Shown: positions 18,450 through 26,721 of the stretch, in pieces
Numbering within the stretch: the first letter of the stretch is position 1
Layout of the letters: the number at the start of each line of letters is the position of its first letter
Source: Muribaculum sp.
GTDB lineage: Bacteria > Bacillota > Clostridia > Lachnospirales > Lachnospiraceae
DNA: 64,000 nucleotides
Direction: 5' to 3'
NCBI GenBank assembly: GCA_023663505.1
Contig: JAMPHH010000001.1
Coordinates: forward strand, 57,878-121,877
Notes under the pieces: generated by a model
Told to the model about the DNA's origin: nothing
Databases searched by the model: none
The model's input: only the letters and a program-made list of their open reading frames with translations
Program-made: the position numbers and the translations under genes

Positions 18450-18505
18450 AAAAGAGAAAGGGGTGCCTGCCTACACAACAGCATGACACCTCTTTCTTAT
18501 TTTAT
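18450..18505 (+). terminator. Terminator-like hairpin between thrH and uxaA
   Basis: The stem pairs AGAAAGGGGTG with CACCTCTTTCT around an interrupted loop and is followed by TATTTT. As the flanking genes converge it may serve thrH on this strand and uxaA on the other. Confidence 0.55.
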
Positions 18506-18633
18506 ACACATTTCCAGACATGCCGCCAACGGTGGCACAAACAACCGATGAGAAGAACGCTGCCCAAGCTTCAACTATGTTGAAGCTGCGCATAGGTTGA
18601 TACGATGCACCTTATGGGATCGCCTGCACCATC

Positions 18634-20148
18634 TTACAGCGTCACGCCCTGCTTAAATATCGCCATATCGTGATATCCCGCAGCTTCACTGCACACCTGC
18701 TTGCCGCTTGCGGTCTCCACCACAAGGTCAAACAGCCGTTTTGTCTCGTCAGCCATGTTGCTGTCCTCGACCAGAACGCCTGCGTTAAAGTCGATCCAAT
18801 TGGACTTCTTGCCCGCCAGTCTGGAGTTGGTGGCAATCTTCATGGTAGGCACGGGAGATGCGAAGGGGGTTCCCCTGCCTGTGGTAAAGAGCACGATCTG
18901 CGCGCCTGCCGCCGCCAACGCCGTGGCAGCCACCAAGTCATTACCGGGTGCGCTCAGGAGGTTCAACCCGGGAGTCTTGACCCGCTCGCCATATGCAAGC
19001 ACGCCCTTTACCAAGGCGCTGCCCGACTTTTGGGTACAACCGAGAGATTTATCCTCCAAGGTGGAGATGCCGCCCTTCTTGTTGCCGGGAGAAGGATTCT
19101 CATATATGGTCTGATTGTGGCTCTTGAAATAATTTTTAAAGTCATTGATCAAATCCACTGTCTTCTCAAAAAGCTCCTTGTTGGCACAACGGTTCATAAG
19201 GATAGTCTCCGCACCAAACATTTCAGGCACCTCGGTGAGAATCGTGGTGCCACCCTTGGAGATCAGGAGATCTGAGAAGCGACCCACCAGAGGATTGGCG
19301 GTAATGCCGGAGAGACCGTCGCTGCCGCCGCATTTCATGCCGATGACCAACTTGCTCACGCTGACAGGCTCACGTTTGAAGGAGGCGGCATATTCAGCCA
19401 GCTCCTTGATGATCTCCACAGAGTCCGTGATCTCGTCATCATGCTCCTGTGCAACAAGGAATTTCACCCGCTTCTCGTCATATTCTCCCAAATAAGACTC
19501 CTTCAGCACGTCAATGTTGCTGTTTTCACAGCCAAGCCCCAGTACCAATACGCCGCCAGCGTTGGGGTGATGGATCAGATCACACAGAATGGTTCGGGTA
19601 TGATCCTGATCATCTCCCATCTGGGAGCAGCCGTAAGGGTGCGGGAAGGTGATCACCTCGCCCACGGTGCCAAGCTTATCCCTGTTGGCGTCCAGCCATT
19701 TGTTTGCTTCCTTTACGATAGCGCCTGCCACATTGTTGACACAGCCCACGGTGGGAATCACCCAGATATCATTGCGCACGCCTACCGTGCCGTCAGAACG
19801 CTGAAAGCCCATAAAGGTCACGTCCTCGGTCTGTTTCTCTTCAACGGGAGTGGGATCATAGGTGTATTCCAGAAGGTCGCCCAGAGCGGTCTTTACATTG
19901 TGTACATGGATCCAGTTGCCTGTCTTGATCGCTTCCTTGGCGTTGCCGATGCGATAACCGTACTTGATCACCTCGCTGCCCTCGGGAATGTCCTTGATCG
20001 CCATCTTGTGTCCGGCGGGAACCTCCTCAAGGGCGGTGACGGACTTTGTCTGTCCGTCAACCTCCACTGTGATGGTCTCACCTGCGGGAATGGTGTTCAA
20101 TGCCACCACTACATTGTCATTGTCATTGATTTTTAAGAAATTTTGCAT
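18634..20148 (-). CDS. uxaA: Altronate dehydratase
   Basis: A 504-residue iron-dependent dehydratase that converts D-altronate to 2-keto-3-deoxy-D-gluconate. It has the UxaA/GarD layout: an N-terminal SAF domain (about 1-95, with PAGHKMAIKDI) followed by the catalytic region with VGCVNNVAG, GLGCENSNID and GMKCGGSDGLSGITANP. The length fits the full-length enzyme (about 495 in Escherichia coli). Its start overlaps the end of uxaB by 16 bases, so it is the second gene of the operon and translationally coupled. Confidence 0.95.
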   Translation of the reverse strand: MQNFLKINDNDNVVVALNTIPAGETITVEVDGQTKSVTALEEVPAGHKMAIKDIPEGSEVIKYGYRIGNAKEAIKTGNWIHVHNVKTALGDLLEYTYDPTPVEEKQTEDVTFMGFQRSDGTVGVRNDIWVIPTVGCVNNVAGAIVKEANKWLDANRDKLGTVGEVITFPHPYGCSQMGDDQDHTRTILCDLIHHPNAGGVLVLGLGCENSNIDVLKESYLGEYDEKRVKFLVAQEHDDEITDSVEIIKELAEYAASFKREPVSVSKLVIGMKCGGSDGLSGITANPLVGRFSDLLISKGGTTILTEVPEMFGAETILMNRCANKELFEKTVDLINDFKNYFKSHNQTIYENPSPGNKKGGISTLEDKSLGCTQKSGSALVKGVLAYGERVKTPGLNLLSAPGNDLVAATALAAAGAQIVLFTTGRGTPFASPVPTMKIATNSRLAGKKSNWIDFNAGVLVEDSNMADETKRLFDLVVETASGKQVCSEAAGYHDMAIFKQGVTL

Positions 20149-21593
20149 AATGCTGCCCTCATACCATTCGTCTTAATATCGTCAAGATATGCCGTCACTG
20201 CGTCTGTGAGACCGACAACCTTGTTCAAATCCTGCCCATGGAAGTCTTCTCTGCCGAGATAAGCGGTTACAAAGCTTCTGGTGTCCTTCTGGCAATTGTC
20301 GCGGAAGAACTCCAACACAGGCATGTCATCTTTTACATTGTACTCTTGGGAGTCCCTGTGACCGATCAGCGCGCCGTCCCTGATCTCGGTTCCGGTGTAA
20401 AATGCCATCAACGCCGCGATAGAGAAGGTCATATGTGCGGGAAGCTTGCCAAACTTATCCACATAACCCAACAGGCTGGGCAGGCATCTTGCCCTCCACT
20501 TGGAGACGGAGTTCAGGGAGATAGCCAACAGTGCATGATCCACATAGGGATTGTTAAAGCGGTTTACCACCTCGCCGGCAAATGCCTTCAGCTCGTCCTC
20601 GGGGAGCGTCAGGGTAGGGATCACCTCGTCAAATATTGTCTTGTTCATGAAATCGCGGATATCCTTATCCTCCATGGACTGTCTCACGATATCGTTGCCG
20701 CACAGCCAAGAAGCCAGTACAAAGGAGGTGTGTGCGCCATTCAGAATGCGAACCTTTCTCTGCTTGTAGGGGTGGTGGTCGTCAGTAAACACCACGGGAA
20801 GCCCCGCGCCGGGAAGGTTGAATTCTTTGCTGATATCCTTGTCGGACTCGATTACCCACAGCGCAAACGGCTCGCCGGTCACCATGATGTGATCCTCGTA
20901 GCCAAGCTTTTCCCATTCCTCCTTCTCAGTAGCCTTGGGATATCCTGTGACGATACGGTCTACCAATGTGGCGGTGAACACACAGGCTTCCTCCACCCAC
21001 TTCTTGAACTCGGCGGACAGACCCCACAGGTCGATAAGCTGCATCACGCATTTCTTTAACATAATACCGTTGTCGTCTATCAGCTCCACGGGAAGCATTA
21101 CCAGACCCTTGCTCATATCACCCTTAAAGGTCTCGAATCTGTGATACAGGAACTTGGTCAGCTTGCCGGGGAAGGTCTTGGGAGGATTCAGCTCAAACTG
21201 GTCAGTCTCATCGAATACGATACCTGCCTCGGTAGTGTTGGACACTACGAAACGCAGTGTGTCAAGCTCCGCGAGTCCCATGTACTTCTCATATTCGTTG
21301 TAGCAGTCTACCGCGTCGGCGACACTGGTGACAATGCGGTTGATGATCTTGCCCTCGCCGTCCACGTTGCCGCGGAGGGAAACGGTGTATTGGCAGTCCT
21401 GATTGTGGAACATATCCAGATTGCCAAAGTTGATGGGCTTGATCAGCACGATGTCGCCGTCGAATTTCCCCTGTTCGTTGGCAATATCGATCATGTAATC
21501 CACAAACGCGCGGAGAAAGTTACCCTCGCCAAACTGAACTACCTTGATCGGTCTTTCCTTCTTGCCTGTCTTTGCCTTGTTTAAGATTTCCAT
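20133..21593 (-). CDS. uxaB: Tagaturonate reductase (altronate oxidoreductase)
   Basis: A 486-residue NADH-dependent reductase of the long-chain mannitol dehydrogenase family, reducing D-tagaturonate to D-altronate. The N-terminus has VVQFGEGNFLRAFVDYMID, with the Gly-rich nucleotide site. The C-terminal domain has the family lysine region, read here as KVRILNGAHTSF. Length agrees with UxaB (483 in Escherichia coli). The ribosome site is GGAGG. It is the first gene of uxaB-uxaA and is divergent from uxaC. The leader has a perfect CCGGCG/CGCCGG hairpin at 21643-21657. Confidence 0.94.
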   Translation of the reverse strand: MEILNKAKTGKKERPIKVVQFGEGNFLRAFVDYMIDIANEQGKFDGDIVLIKPINFGNLDMFHNQDCQYTVSLRGNVDGEGKIINRIVTSVADAVDCYNEYEKYMGLAELDTLRFVVSNTTEAGIVFDETDQFELNPPKTFPGKLTKFLYHRFETFKGDMSKGLVMLPVELIDDNGIMLKKCVMQLIDLWGLSAEFKKWVEEACVFTATLVDRIVTGYPKATEKEEWEKLGYEDHIMVTGEPFALWVIESDKDISKEFNLPGAGLPVVFTDDHHPYKQRKVRILNGAHTSFVLASWLCGNDIVRQSMEDKDIRDFMNKTIFDEVIPTLTLPEDELKAFAGEVVNRFNNPYVDHALLAISLNSVSKWRARCLPSLLGYVDKFGKLPAHMTFSIAALMAFYTGTEIRDGALIGHRDSQEYNVKDDMPVLEFFRDNCQKDTRSFVTAYLGREDFHGQDLNKVVGLTDAVTAYLDDIKTNGMRAALCKIS

Positions 21594-21743
21594 TTAACTA
21601 TATCCTCCATTCCGCGCTTTATGCGCTTCTTAGTTCCGGCGAACCGCCGGCTTATCCAAACCTAGTACCTTTACTATAACATATCCTGTGAATTTTTTCC
21701 ACTACAAATCAAGGGAATTGTCTACAAATTAGTAACAAATTAG

Positions 21744-21915
21744 TAACAGTTCAGCCCTCACATTCATAAAAGCGTCTGCTTCGCATCCGACGCCGCTGTG
21801 CGGCTCACCTTTTATTTTATGTGAGGGCGCTCCGCTCATGAAATGCTTCACAATCCGTGCTTAGTGTGCAAGCACCCACGCACAGCTTGCAAATCATTTC
21901 ATGGCTGAACTGTTA
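21744..21915. repeat. 172-bp inverted-repeat element between uxaB and uxaC
   Basis: The ends are perfect 13-bp inverted repeats (TAACAGTTCAGCC at 21744-21756, GGCTGAACTGTTA at 21903-21915). Inside are two more stems: CCCTCACAT with ATGTGAGGG, and CATGAAATG with CATTTCATG. The whole could fold as a three-way junction. It has no open frame of note. It may be a small non-autonomous element (MITE-like) or a structured regulatory region; the sequence does not decide. Confidence 0.65.
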
Positions 21916-21953
21916 CACAAATTCATACAGAATCGTTATATGTAAATTCTGTC

Positions 21954-21982
21954 TTGAAAAAAGCTTCTGTATTCTGTATAAT
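21954..21982 (+). promoter_or_regulatory. Promoter of uxaC
   Basis: TTGAAA, a 17-base spacer and a perfect TATAAT, about 55 bases before the uxaC start and just outside the 172-bp element. Confidence 0.7.
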
Positions 21983-22037
21983 CTAATATAGTTTGGTAGA
22001 ACCATTTACACATATCAATCTAAACGGAGGAATTGAA

Positions 22038-23447
22038 ATGAAAGCATTTATGGACAAAGACTTCCTGCTTGAGACGGAGACTGCCAAGAAGCTGTTTCAT
22101 GACTATGCAGAGAAAACCCCGATTCTTGACTACCACTGCCATATCAACCCCAAGGAGATCGCGGAGGATCGCCAGTTTGACAACATCACGCAGGTGTGGT
22201 TGGGCGGCGACCATTACAAATGGCGTTTTATGCGCTCCTGCGGCGTTGACGAGAAGTACATTACCGGTGACGCTTCCGATTATGAGAAGTTCTGCAAGTG
22301 GGCGGAGTGCTTGGGCAAAGCCATCGGCAATCCCCTGTTCCACTGGAGTCATCTGGAGCTGCAGAGATATTTTGGTTACAATGGCGTGTTGAATGCCAAG
22401 ACTGCCGATGAGGTGTGGAATCTCTGTAACGCCAAGCTGAAAGACCCTTCCATGACCGTCCGCAATATCATCAAGCAGAGCAATGTCACGCTGATCTGCA
22501 CCACGGACGATCCGATTGATTCCTTGGAATGGCACAAGAAGATCGCCGAGGATAAGAGCTTTGACGTGATCGTGCGTCCCGCTTGGAGACCTGACAAGGC
22601 GATGAATATCGAGAAGCCGGAGTATCTGGAATATCTCGACAAGCTGGCTAAGGTATGCGGCATGGACGAGATCATTACCTTTGCCGCTCTGAAAGAGGCT
22701 TTGAAGCAGAGAATGGAGTTCTTCGCATCTATGGGCTGCAACGTGTCTGATCACGCGTTGGAATATGTAATGTATTATCCTGCCACCGACGAGGAGGTTG
22801 AGCAGATCTTCTTAAAGAGACAGAACAGGATTCCTCTCAGCAGGGACGAGGAGATGAAGTTCAAGACCGCGTTCATGCTGTTCGTGGGCAGAGAGTATCA
22901 CAAGCTGGATTGGGCTATGCAGCTGCATTACGGCTGTAAGCGCGACAACAACACGATGATGTACGAGAAGCTTGGCCCCGACACGGGCTATGACTGCATC
23001 AACAACTATGCGCCTTCCGCACAGATGGCGGATTTCCTGAATGCGTTGATCCAGACAAATGAGCTGCCCAGAACCATTCTCTACAGCCTGAACCCTAATG
23101 ATAATCAGTCGATCGGCACGATTCTCGGGTGCTTTCAGGATTCCACTGCCGTGGCGAAGATTCAGCAGGGCAGCGCGTGGTGGTTTAACGATCACAAGAC
23201 CGGTATGCAGGATCAGATGATCTCCCTTGCCAACTTGGGCAATCTCTCCGGTTTTGTTGGTATGCTCACGGATTCAAGAAGCTTCCTGTCTTACACCAGA
23301 CATGAGTATTTCCGCAGAATCCTCTGCAACCTGATCGGCAACTGGGTGGAGAACGGCGAGTTCCCTGAGGATTATGATATCCTTGGCGAGATCGTTGAGA
23401 ATATTTCCTATAATAATGCGAAGAAATACTTTAAGTTCCCGCTGTAA
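22038..23447 (+). CDS. uxaC: Glucuronate/galacturonate isomerase
   Basis: A 469-residue enzyme of the amidohydrolase-related UxaC family; it isomerises D-galacturonate to D-tagaturonate (and D-glucuronate to D-fructuronate). The N-terminal HCHINPKEIAED gives the metal-binding HxH; CTTDDPIDSLEWH and LHYGCKRDNN are other conserved segments. Length matches the family (470). The start is the ATG with ACGGAGGAATTG upstream; 15 extra residues upstream lack a site. With uxaB and uxaA it completes three steps of uronate degradation; the kinase and aldolase for the product are not in this window. Confidence 0.96.
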   Translation: MKAFMDKDFLLETETAKKLFHDYAEKTPILDYHCHINPKEIAEDRQFDNITQVWLGGDHYKWRFMRSCGVDEKYITGDASDYEKFCKWAECLGKAIGNPLFHWSHLELQRYFGYNGVLNAKTADEVWNLCNAKLKDPSMTVRNIIKQSNVTLICTTDDPIDSLEWHKKIAEDKSFDVIVRPAWRPDKAMNIEKPEYLEYLDKLAKVCGMDEIITFAALKEALKQRMEFFASMGCNVSDHALEYVMYYPATDEEVEQIFLKRQNRIPLSRDEEMKFKTAFMLFVGREYHKLDWAMQLHYGCKRDNNTMMYEKLGPDTGYDCINNYAPSAQMADFLNALIQTNELPRTILYSLNPNDNQSIGTILGCFQDSTAVAKIQQGSAWWFNDHKTGMQDQMISLANLGNLSGFVGMLTDSRSFLSYTRHEYFRRILCNLIGNWVENGEFPEDYDILGEIVENISYNNAKKYFKFPL

Positions 23448-23479
23448 AATCATTGTGCAAATGATCAATGTCATATAAA

Positions 23480-23525
23480 CGAGGCTGTCACCTGTAACGG
23501 ATTTCCGTGATTGGGTGGCAGCCTT
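23480..23525 (+). terminator. Terminator-like hairpin after uxaC
   Basis: GAGGCTGTCACC pairs with GGGTGGCAGCCTT (one wobble), followed by a T-rich but interrupted stretch. Confidence 0.5.
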
Positions 23526-23573
23526 GCTTTGTATGTGGGATTCCCAAATAATTACTACAAAATTGGGCAGAAT

Positions 23574-23619
23574 AACAAGAAGATGCAACACTTTGTGTAA
23601 ATTGTTGCATCTTCTTGTT
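23574..23619. promoter_or_regulatory. Left recombinase-type site (within a 17-bp palindrome)
   Basis: Perfect 17-bp arms (23574-23590 and 23603-23619) surround an asymmetric 12-bp centre CTTTGTGTAAAT. The inner 28 bp (23583-23610) recur in inverted orientation at 24421-24448 with few mismatches, including 11 of 12 centre bases. Two arms around an asymmetric centre are what tyrosine recombinase crossover sites look like. Confidence 0.6.
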
Positions 23620-23667
23620 TACAATATACATATCGGACGATTTTTTTATTTCTTTAGCCCAAGAGAA

Positions 23668-23723
23668 AATTTATTTCAAAAATTATCTCTGGGTGAATTT
23701 ATTTCAAAAATTACCTCTTGGAA
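23668..23723. repeat. Two 28-bp direct repeats next to the recombinase gene
   Basis: Consecutive units beginning AATTTATTTCAAAAATTA differ at about four positions. They end 13 bases before the 3' end of the recombinase gene and inside the possible invertible segment. They could be accessory protein sites, but this is inferred from position only. Confidence 0.6.
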
Positions 23724-23736
23724 TATTTTAATATGG

Positions 23737-24324
23737 TTAGAGGGCGATGTCGCGGAACACGGCGTCCTTGTCGTCTTGGTCAAGACACAGGTATCTCTTG
23801 GTGACGGACATGGAGGAGTGGTTGAATACCACCATGATGGCAACGGGGTCTTTGCCCTGTTTCCACGCGTGATAGCCAAAGGTTTTGCGCAGGGAATGGC
23901 AGCTTATCTGCCCCTCGATCCCCACCGCTTCCGCCGCCGCGCTGATGATTCGATACGCCTGATAGCGGGACAGCGGTTCGCCGTTGTTGCGGGGACTGGG
24001 AAAAAGATAGCGGTTTCCCTTCCTATATATATCGGAGGAGACAAGAATCTGCCGATACTCCTCCAAGACCTCCCTCACCCTGTCATTAAGAAAAATCTTA
24101 TTTTCCTTACCAGTCTTGCGTTCCCTGACCACGATATGCTTTCGCACGGTATTCCTTGTATACACCATGTCATAGGTCAAATGAAGCGTGTCATTGATGC
24201 GCAGGGCGGTGTTAAGCCCCACCATGATCAAGACATAATTGCGAAGGTTGGGCTTTTCATTCTTGTAGTATTCCTTGAGACTTTCCAGTTCTCCTCGGTT
24301 TCTGATCGGTTGTGTTGTGCTCAT
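23737..24324 (-). CDS. Short tyrosine recombinase (FimB/FimE-sized site-specific invertase candidate)
   Basis: A 195-residue catalytic-domain-only tyrosine recombinase. The catalytic set is visible: Arg42 in ALRINDTL, Lys near 70-73, His143 and Arg146 in HSLRKTFGYHAW, His169 in FNHSSMS and nucleophile Tyr178. There is no N-terminal core-binding domain, so the size matches FimB and FimE (about 200), which invert a promoter segment, rather than phage integrases (350-400). The ribosome site is AAAGGAAAC. Inverted 28-bp sites lie on both sides, at 23583-23610 and 24421-24448, and csrA and flagellin follow. This context suggests a DNA inversion switch, but no test is possible from one orientation. 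Confidence 0.88.
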   Translation of the reverse strand: MSTTQPIRNRGELESLKEYYKNEKPNLRNYVLIMVGLNTALRINDTLHLTYDMVYTRNTVRKHIVVRERKTGKENKIFLNDRVREVLEEYRQILVSSDIYRKGNRYLFPSPRNNGEPLSRYQAYRIISAAAEAVGIEGQISCHSLRKTFGYHAWKQGKDPVAIMVVFNHSSMSVTKRYLCLDQDDKDAVFRDIAL

Positions 24325-24420
24325 ATTGTTTCCTTTCTCTACTCTTTTTTGCCCGCGATCGGGCGGGCTGCAAATCCCATTTTACCTACTTTTCGGCAAT
24401 AGTGGCTTTCAAAATGGAAA

Positions 24421-24448
24421 ATGCAACAATTTACACAAAATGTTGCGT
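24421..24448. promoter_or_regulatory. Right recombinase-type site (inverted copy)
   Basis: The arms ATGCAACA and TGTTGCGT surround a 12-bp centre which, read on the other strand, is TTTTGTGTAAAT, against CTTTGTGTAAAT in the left site. It lies between the recombinase start and csrA. Confidence 0.6.
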
Positions 24449-24524
24449 CCCACAGCCCGGCAGGGAGGCAGACGGCAGGACCGTGAAAAGGCGGTCCGGA
24501 AAAAAATACAAGGAGGATTTGATT

Positions 24525-24911
24525 ATGCTGAGATTGACAGTAAGCCCCGGGGAGTACCTGATGATCGGCAAAAACATCAAGGTGGTTTTCTTGGGAGGCA
24601 CTAAGAGCTACCAACGCGTCATGATTGAGGCGCCAAAGGAGGTAGACATAGTGAGAAGCGCCGTGTTGGAGGCGAAGGTCACAGACCCGCAGGAGAGGGA
24701 GAAGATGCCAAAGTATTATAAGGTGTCTGAATATCCCAAGCAGGCGGAAGGCGCGCGAAGTGCAGATAACAGGACGCGGGCAAAGGAGCGGGACGAGGTA
24801 AAAGCCCAAAAGCAGACAAAGGAGCGGGACAGTGAGGAGTGCCGAGTGCAGGCGGAGGTTCGCAAGCCTGTCAGAAAATCCAACATTATCATCGCAGGGG
24901 GCGGGAGGTAG
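24525..24911 (+). CDS. csrA: CsrA-family translational regulator with C-terminal extension
   Basis: A 128-residue protein. Residues 1-50 match CsrA: MLRLTVSPGEYLMIG in place of MLILTRRVGETLMIG, then a beta-strand core and IEAPKEVDIVRSAVLE in place of the family APKEVAVHREEI. The remaining 75 residues are a charged Lys/Arg/Glu-rich tail not present in normal CsrA (60-75 residues). CsrA dimers bind GGA-containing sites over ribosome sites to repress translation; in Bacillus subtilis the target is flagellin. Flagellin is the next gene here and its ribosome site matches the CsrA consensus. The own ribosome site (ACAAGGAGGA) is also CsrA-like, so autoregulation is possible. No fliW is seen nearby. 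Confidence 0.82.
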   Translation: MLRLTVSPGEYLMIGKNIKVVFLGGTKSYQRVMIEAPKEVDIVRSAVLEAKVTDPQEREKMPKYYKVSEYPKQAEGARSADNRTRAKERDEVKAQKQTKERDSEECRVQAEVRKPVRKSNIIIAGGGR

Positions 24912-25032
24912 TAACGCCTAATCATTTCAAGATAATAATCGGGAGAGGCTCAGAGCGTATGTACCTTCGCCATGGATTGGCAGCATGGGTACAGGACCCG
25001 ACGCCTGCAGACTTTCTCGATTACTATACAAT

Positions 25033-25051
25033 CTTGATCCGATGGATCAAG
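25033..25051 (+). promoter_or_regulatory. Hairpin in the flagellin leader
   Basis: CTTGATCC and GGATCAAG pair perfectly with a 3-base loop, about 105 bases before the flagellin start. The 3' arm begins with GGA. No convincing sigma-28 promoter was found in the 244-base gap. Confidence 0.45.
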
Positions 25052-25139
25052 ACAAAACTAAATATGGTAACCCGCCGTTCGGGAATCACCCGGGCGGCAC
25101 AACAATCACAACTGGCGTAAATGGATTTACCCAGTATAA

Positions 25140-25149
25140 ACAAGGAGGT
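25140..25149 (+). promoter_or_regulatory. CsrA-consensus site over the flagellin ribosome site
   Basis: ACAAGGAGGT equals the published CsrA consensus ACANGGANGU at every fixed base and covers the ribosome site six bases before the start. AGGAGG is common in this genome, so only the ACA and the final T add information. Confidence 0.5.
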
Positions 25150-25155
25150 AGTATT

Positions 25156-26544
25156 ATGGTAGTACAACACAACTTAACAGCAATGAACTCTAACAGAATG
25201 CTTGGTCTGACCACGAAGTCTCAGGCGAAGTCCACCGAGAAGCTTTCTTCCGGTTACAAGATCAACCGCGCGGCTGATGACGCTGCAGGGCTGGCGATCT
25301 CCGAGAAGATGAGACGTCAGGTAAGAGGTCTGACACAGGCTTCCGCAAATGCTCAGGACGGTATCAGCGCAGTGCAGACCGCTGAGGGCGCTTTGACCGA
25401 AGTGCATGACATGCTCCAGAGAATGAACGAGCTGGCAACCAAGTCCGCAAACGGCACGAACTCTCAGGAGGAGCGCGATTATATCCAAAGCGAGGTTGAC
25501 GCGCTGATCAATGAGATCGACCGTGTTGCCGAGACCACCAAGTTCAATGAGATTTATCTGTTGAAGGGCGATGGCACGGAAACAAAGACAAAGACAGAAA
25601 CCGTTGCCGGAAAAGATGCTGTTGCAGTTCAGGCGGAGTACGTTGGTAATGTATCTGCTAGTATTGCAAAGAAAAGCGGAGCGACTACGCCTACTTGGTA
25701 CTTGAAGGGTTCTACCACCGCTCTTGCTGATGATGACGCTATTATGGCGCAGTTGGAGGTTGATGAAGCGACTGGCAAGGTGGTAGTTAAAAAAGGCGTG
25801 GAGATATACACACAACCAGCTGATAGCTCCACCGAGTTTGGAAAGCAGCTTACAGGAGTACTTGTAAACGATGCTGCTGTGCAGGCTATATATGAGGCAA
25901 CAGACGGAAGATTGTCATCTGCTAATGATGGTACAGCCAAGGTGAATGCCGAGGATCTGTATAAATTTTTCAATACAGACGGAAGCATCAAGGATAAGCT
26001 CTACAAGCAGAAAACTGACAAAACCGGTTGGGTTGAGGTTGGAGCAGACCAGATAGAGAAATTTGTGAAGGTAACTAAGGGTTCAGAGAAGGTAGATCCC
26101 GAGGATAAGGAAGTATCTTATGAGGTGACCAAGGCTCTGGAGTTTAATCTGCATGTTGGCGCTGAAGGCAATGATGACAATAAGATTACTGTCAAGATTG
26201 AAGCTATGAGTGCTAAAGGGATTGGGATTGATTCCCTGAAGACAACCGGTGTAAAGACCGAGGAGGGTGCTACTGCGGCTATTGAAACCATTAAGGCATC
26301 TATCAAGAAGGTTTCTCAGCAGCGTTCCGACTTGGGTGCTGTCCAGAATCGTCTGGAGCACACGATCAACAACCTTGACAATATCGTTGAGAATACGCAG
26401 TCTGCTGAGTCCGCTATCCGCGATACCGACATGGCTACCGAGATGGTTAAGTATGCGAACAACAACATTCTGGCGCAGGCGGGTCAGTCCATGTTGGCAC
26501 AGGCAAATCAGGCAAATCAGGGTGTTCTGGCTCTGCTTGGCTAA
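25156..26544 (+). CDS. hag: Flagellin
   Basis: A 462-residue filament subunit. The N-terminal D0/D1 region has the typical VVQHNLTAMNSNRML and LSSGYKINRAADDAAGLAIS segments; the C-terminal D1/D0 region has LGAVQNRLEHTINNL and ends in the usual MLAQANQANQGVLALLG. The centre (about residues 150-355) is a variable, lysine- and threonine-rich surface domain. There is no signal peptide, as expected for a type III-exported protein. The start is set by AGGAGG six bases upstream and homology to the flagellin N-terminus; an upstream in-frame extension was rejected. A terminator hairpin follows. The gene is probably regulated by the adjacent CsrA. Confidence 0.96.
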   Translation: MVVQHNLTAMNSNRMLGLTTKSQAKSTEKLSSGYKINRAADDAAGLAISEKMRRQVRGLTQASANAQDGISAVQTAEGALTEVHDMLQRMNELATKSANGTNSQEERDYIQSEVDALINEIDRVAETTKFNEIYLLKGDGTETKTKTETVAGKDAVAVQAEYVGNVSASIAKKSGATTPTWYLKGSTTALADDDAIMAQLEVDEATGKVVVKKGVEIYTQPADSSTEFGKQLTGVLVNDAAVQAIYEATDGRLSSANDGTAKVNAEDLYKFFNTDGSIKDKLYKQKTDKTGWVEVGADQIEKFVKVTKGSEKVDPEDKEVSYEVTKALEFNLHVGAEGNDDNKITVKIEAMSAKGIGIDSLKTTGVKTEEGATAAIETIKASIKKVSQQRSDLGAVQNRLEHTINNLDNIVENTQSAESAIRDTDMATEMVKYANNNILAQAGQSMLAQANQANQGVLALLG

Positions 26545-26585
26545 TCTGTTGGCTAAACTACGATATTACATGGTATTTCTATCCC

Positions 26586-26620
26586 GGGAAAGGGCTGTCA
26601 TATGGCAGCTCTTTCTTTTG
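26586..26620 (+). terminator. Rho-independent terminator of flagellin
   Basis: AAAGGGCTGTC and GGCAGCTCTTT pair around ATAT, followed by CTTTT. Confidence 0.75.
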
Positions 26621-26692
26621 AATTATGGGATTGTGGGAAATATATTATAAAAATTCGTTATAAAAATTCACAAGACAAATCAAATTTTCTCC

Positions 26693-26721
26693 TTGCTTTT
26701 TTGTCTCTTAGGTGTTATAGT
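26693..26721 (+). promoter_or_regulatory. Promoter of the Rpn-like gene
   Basis: TTGCTT, a 17-base spacer and TATAGT. The leader to the start codon is about 210 bases and holds no gene that I can support. Confidence 0.55.

Noticed and set aside
24360..24385. GC-rich hairpin with a T-run near the recombinase start as a terminator
   Set aside because: On either strand the T-run lies before, not after, the stem, so it is not a rho-independent terminator.
24985..25155. Upstream extension of flagellin by 57 residues
   Set aside because: Flagellins begin at the conserved M-VVQHNL sequence and AGGAGG lies just before that ATG.
24912..25155. A sigma-28 promoter before flagellin
   Set aside because: The best partial match (TAAA then GCCG) has a spacer of 11 instead of 15 and a poor -10.
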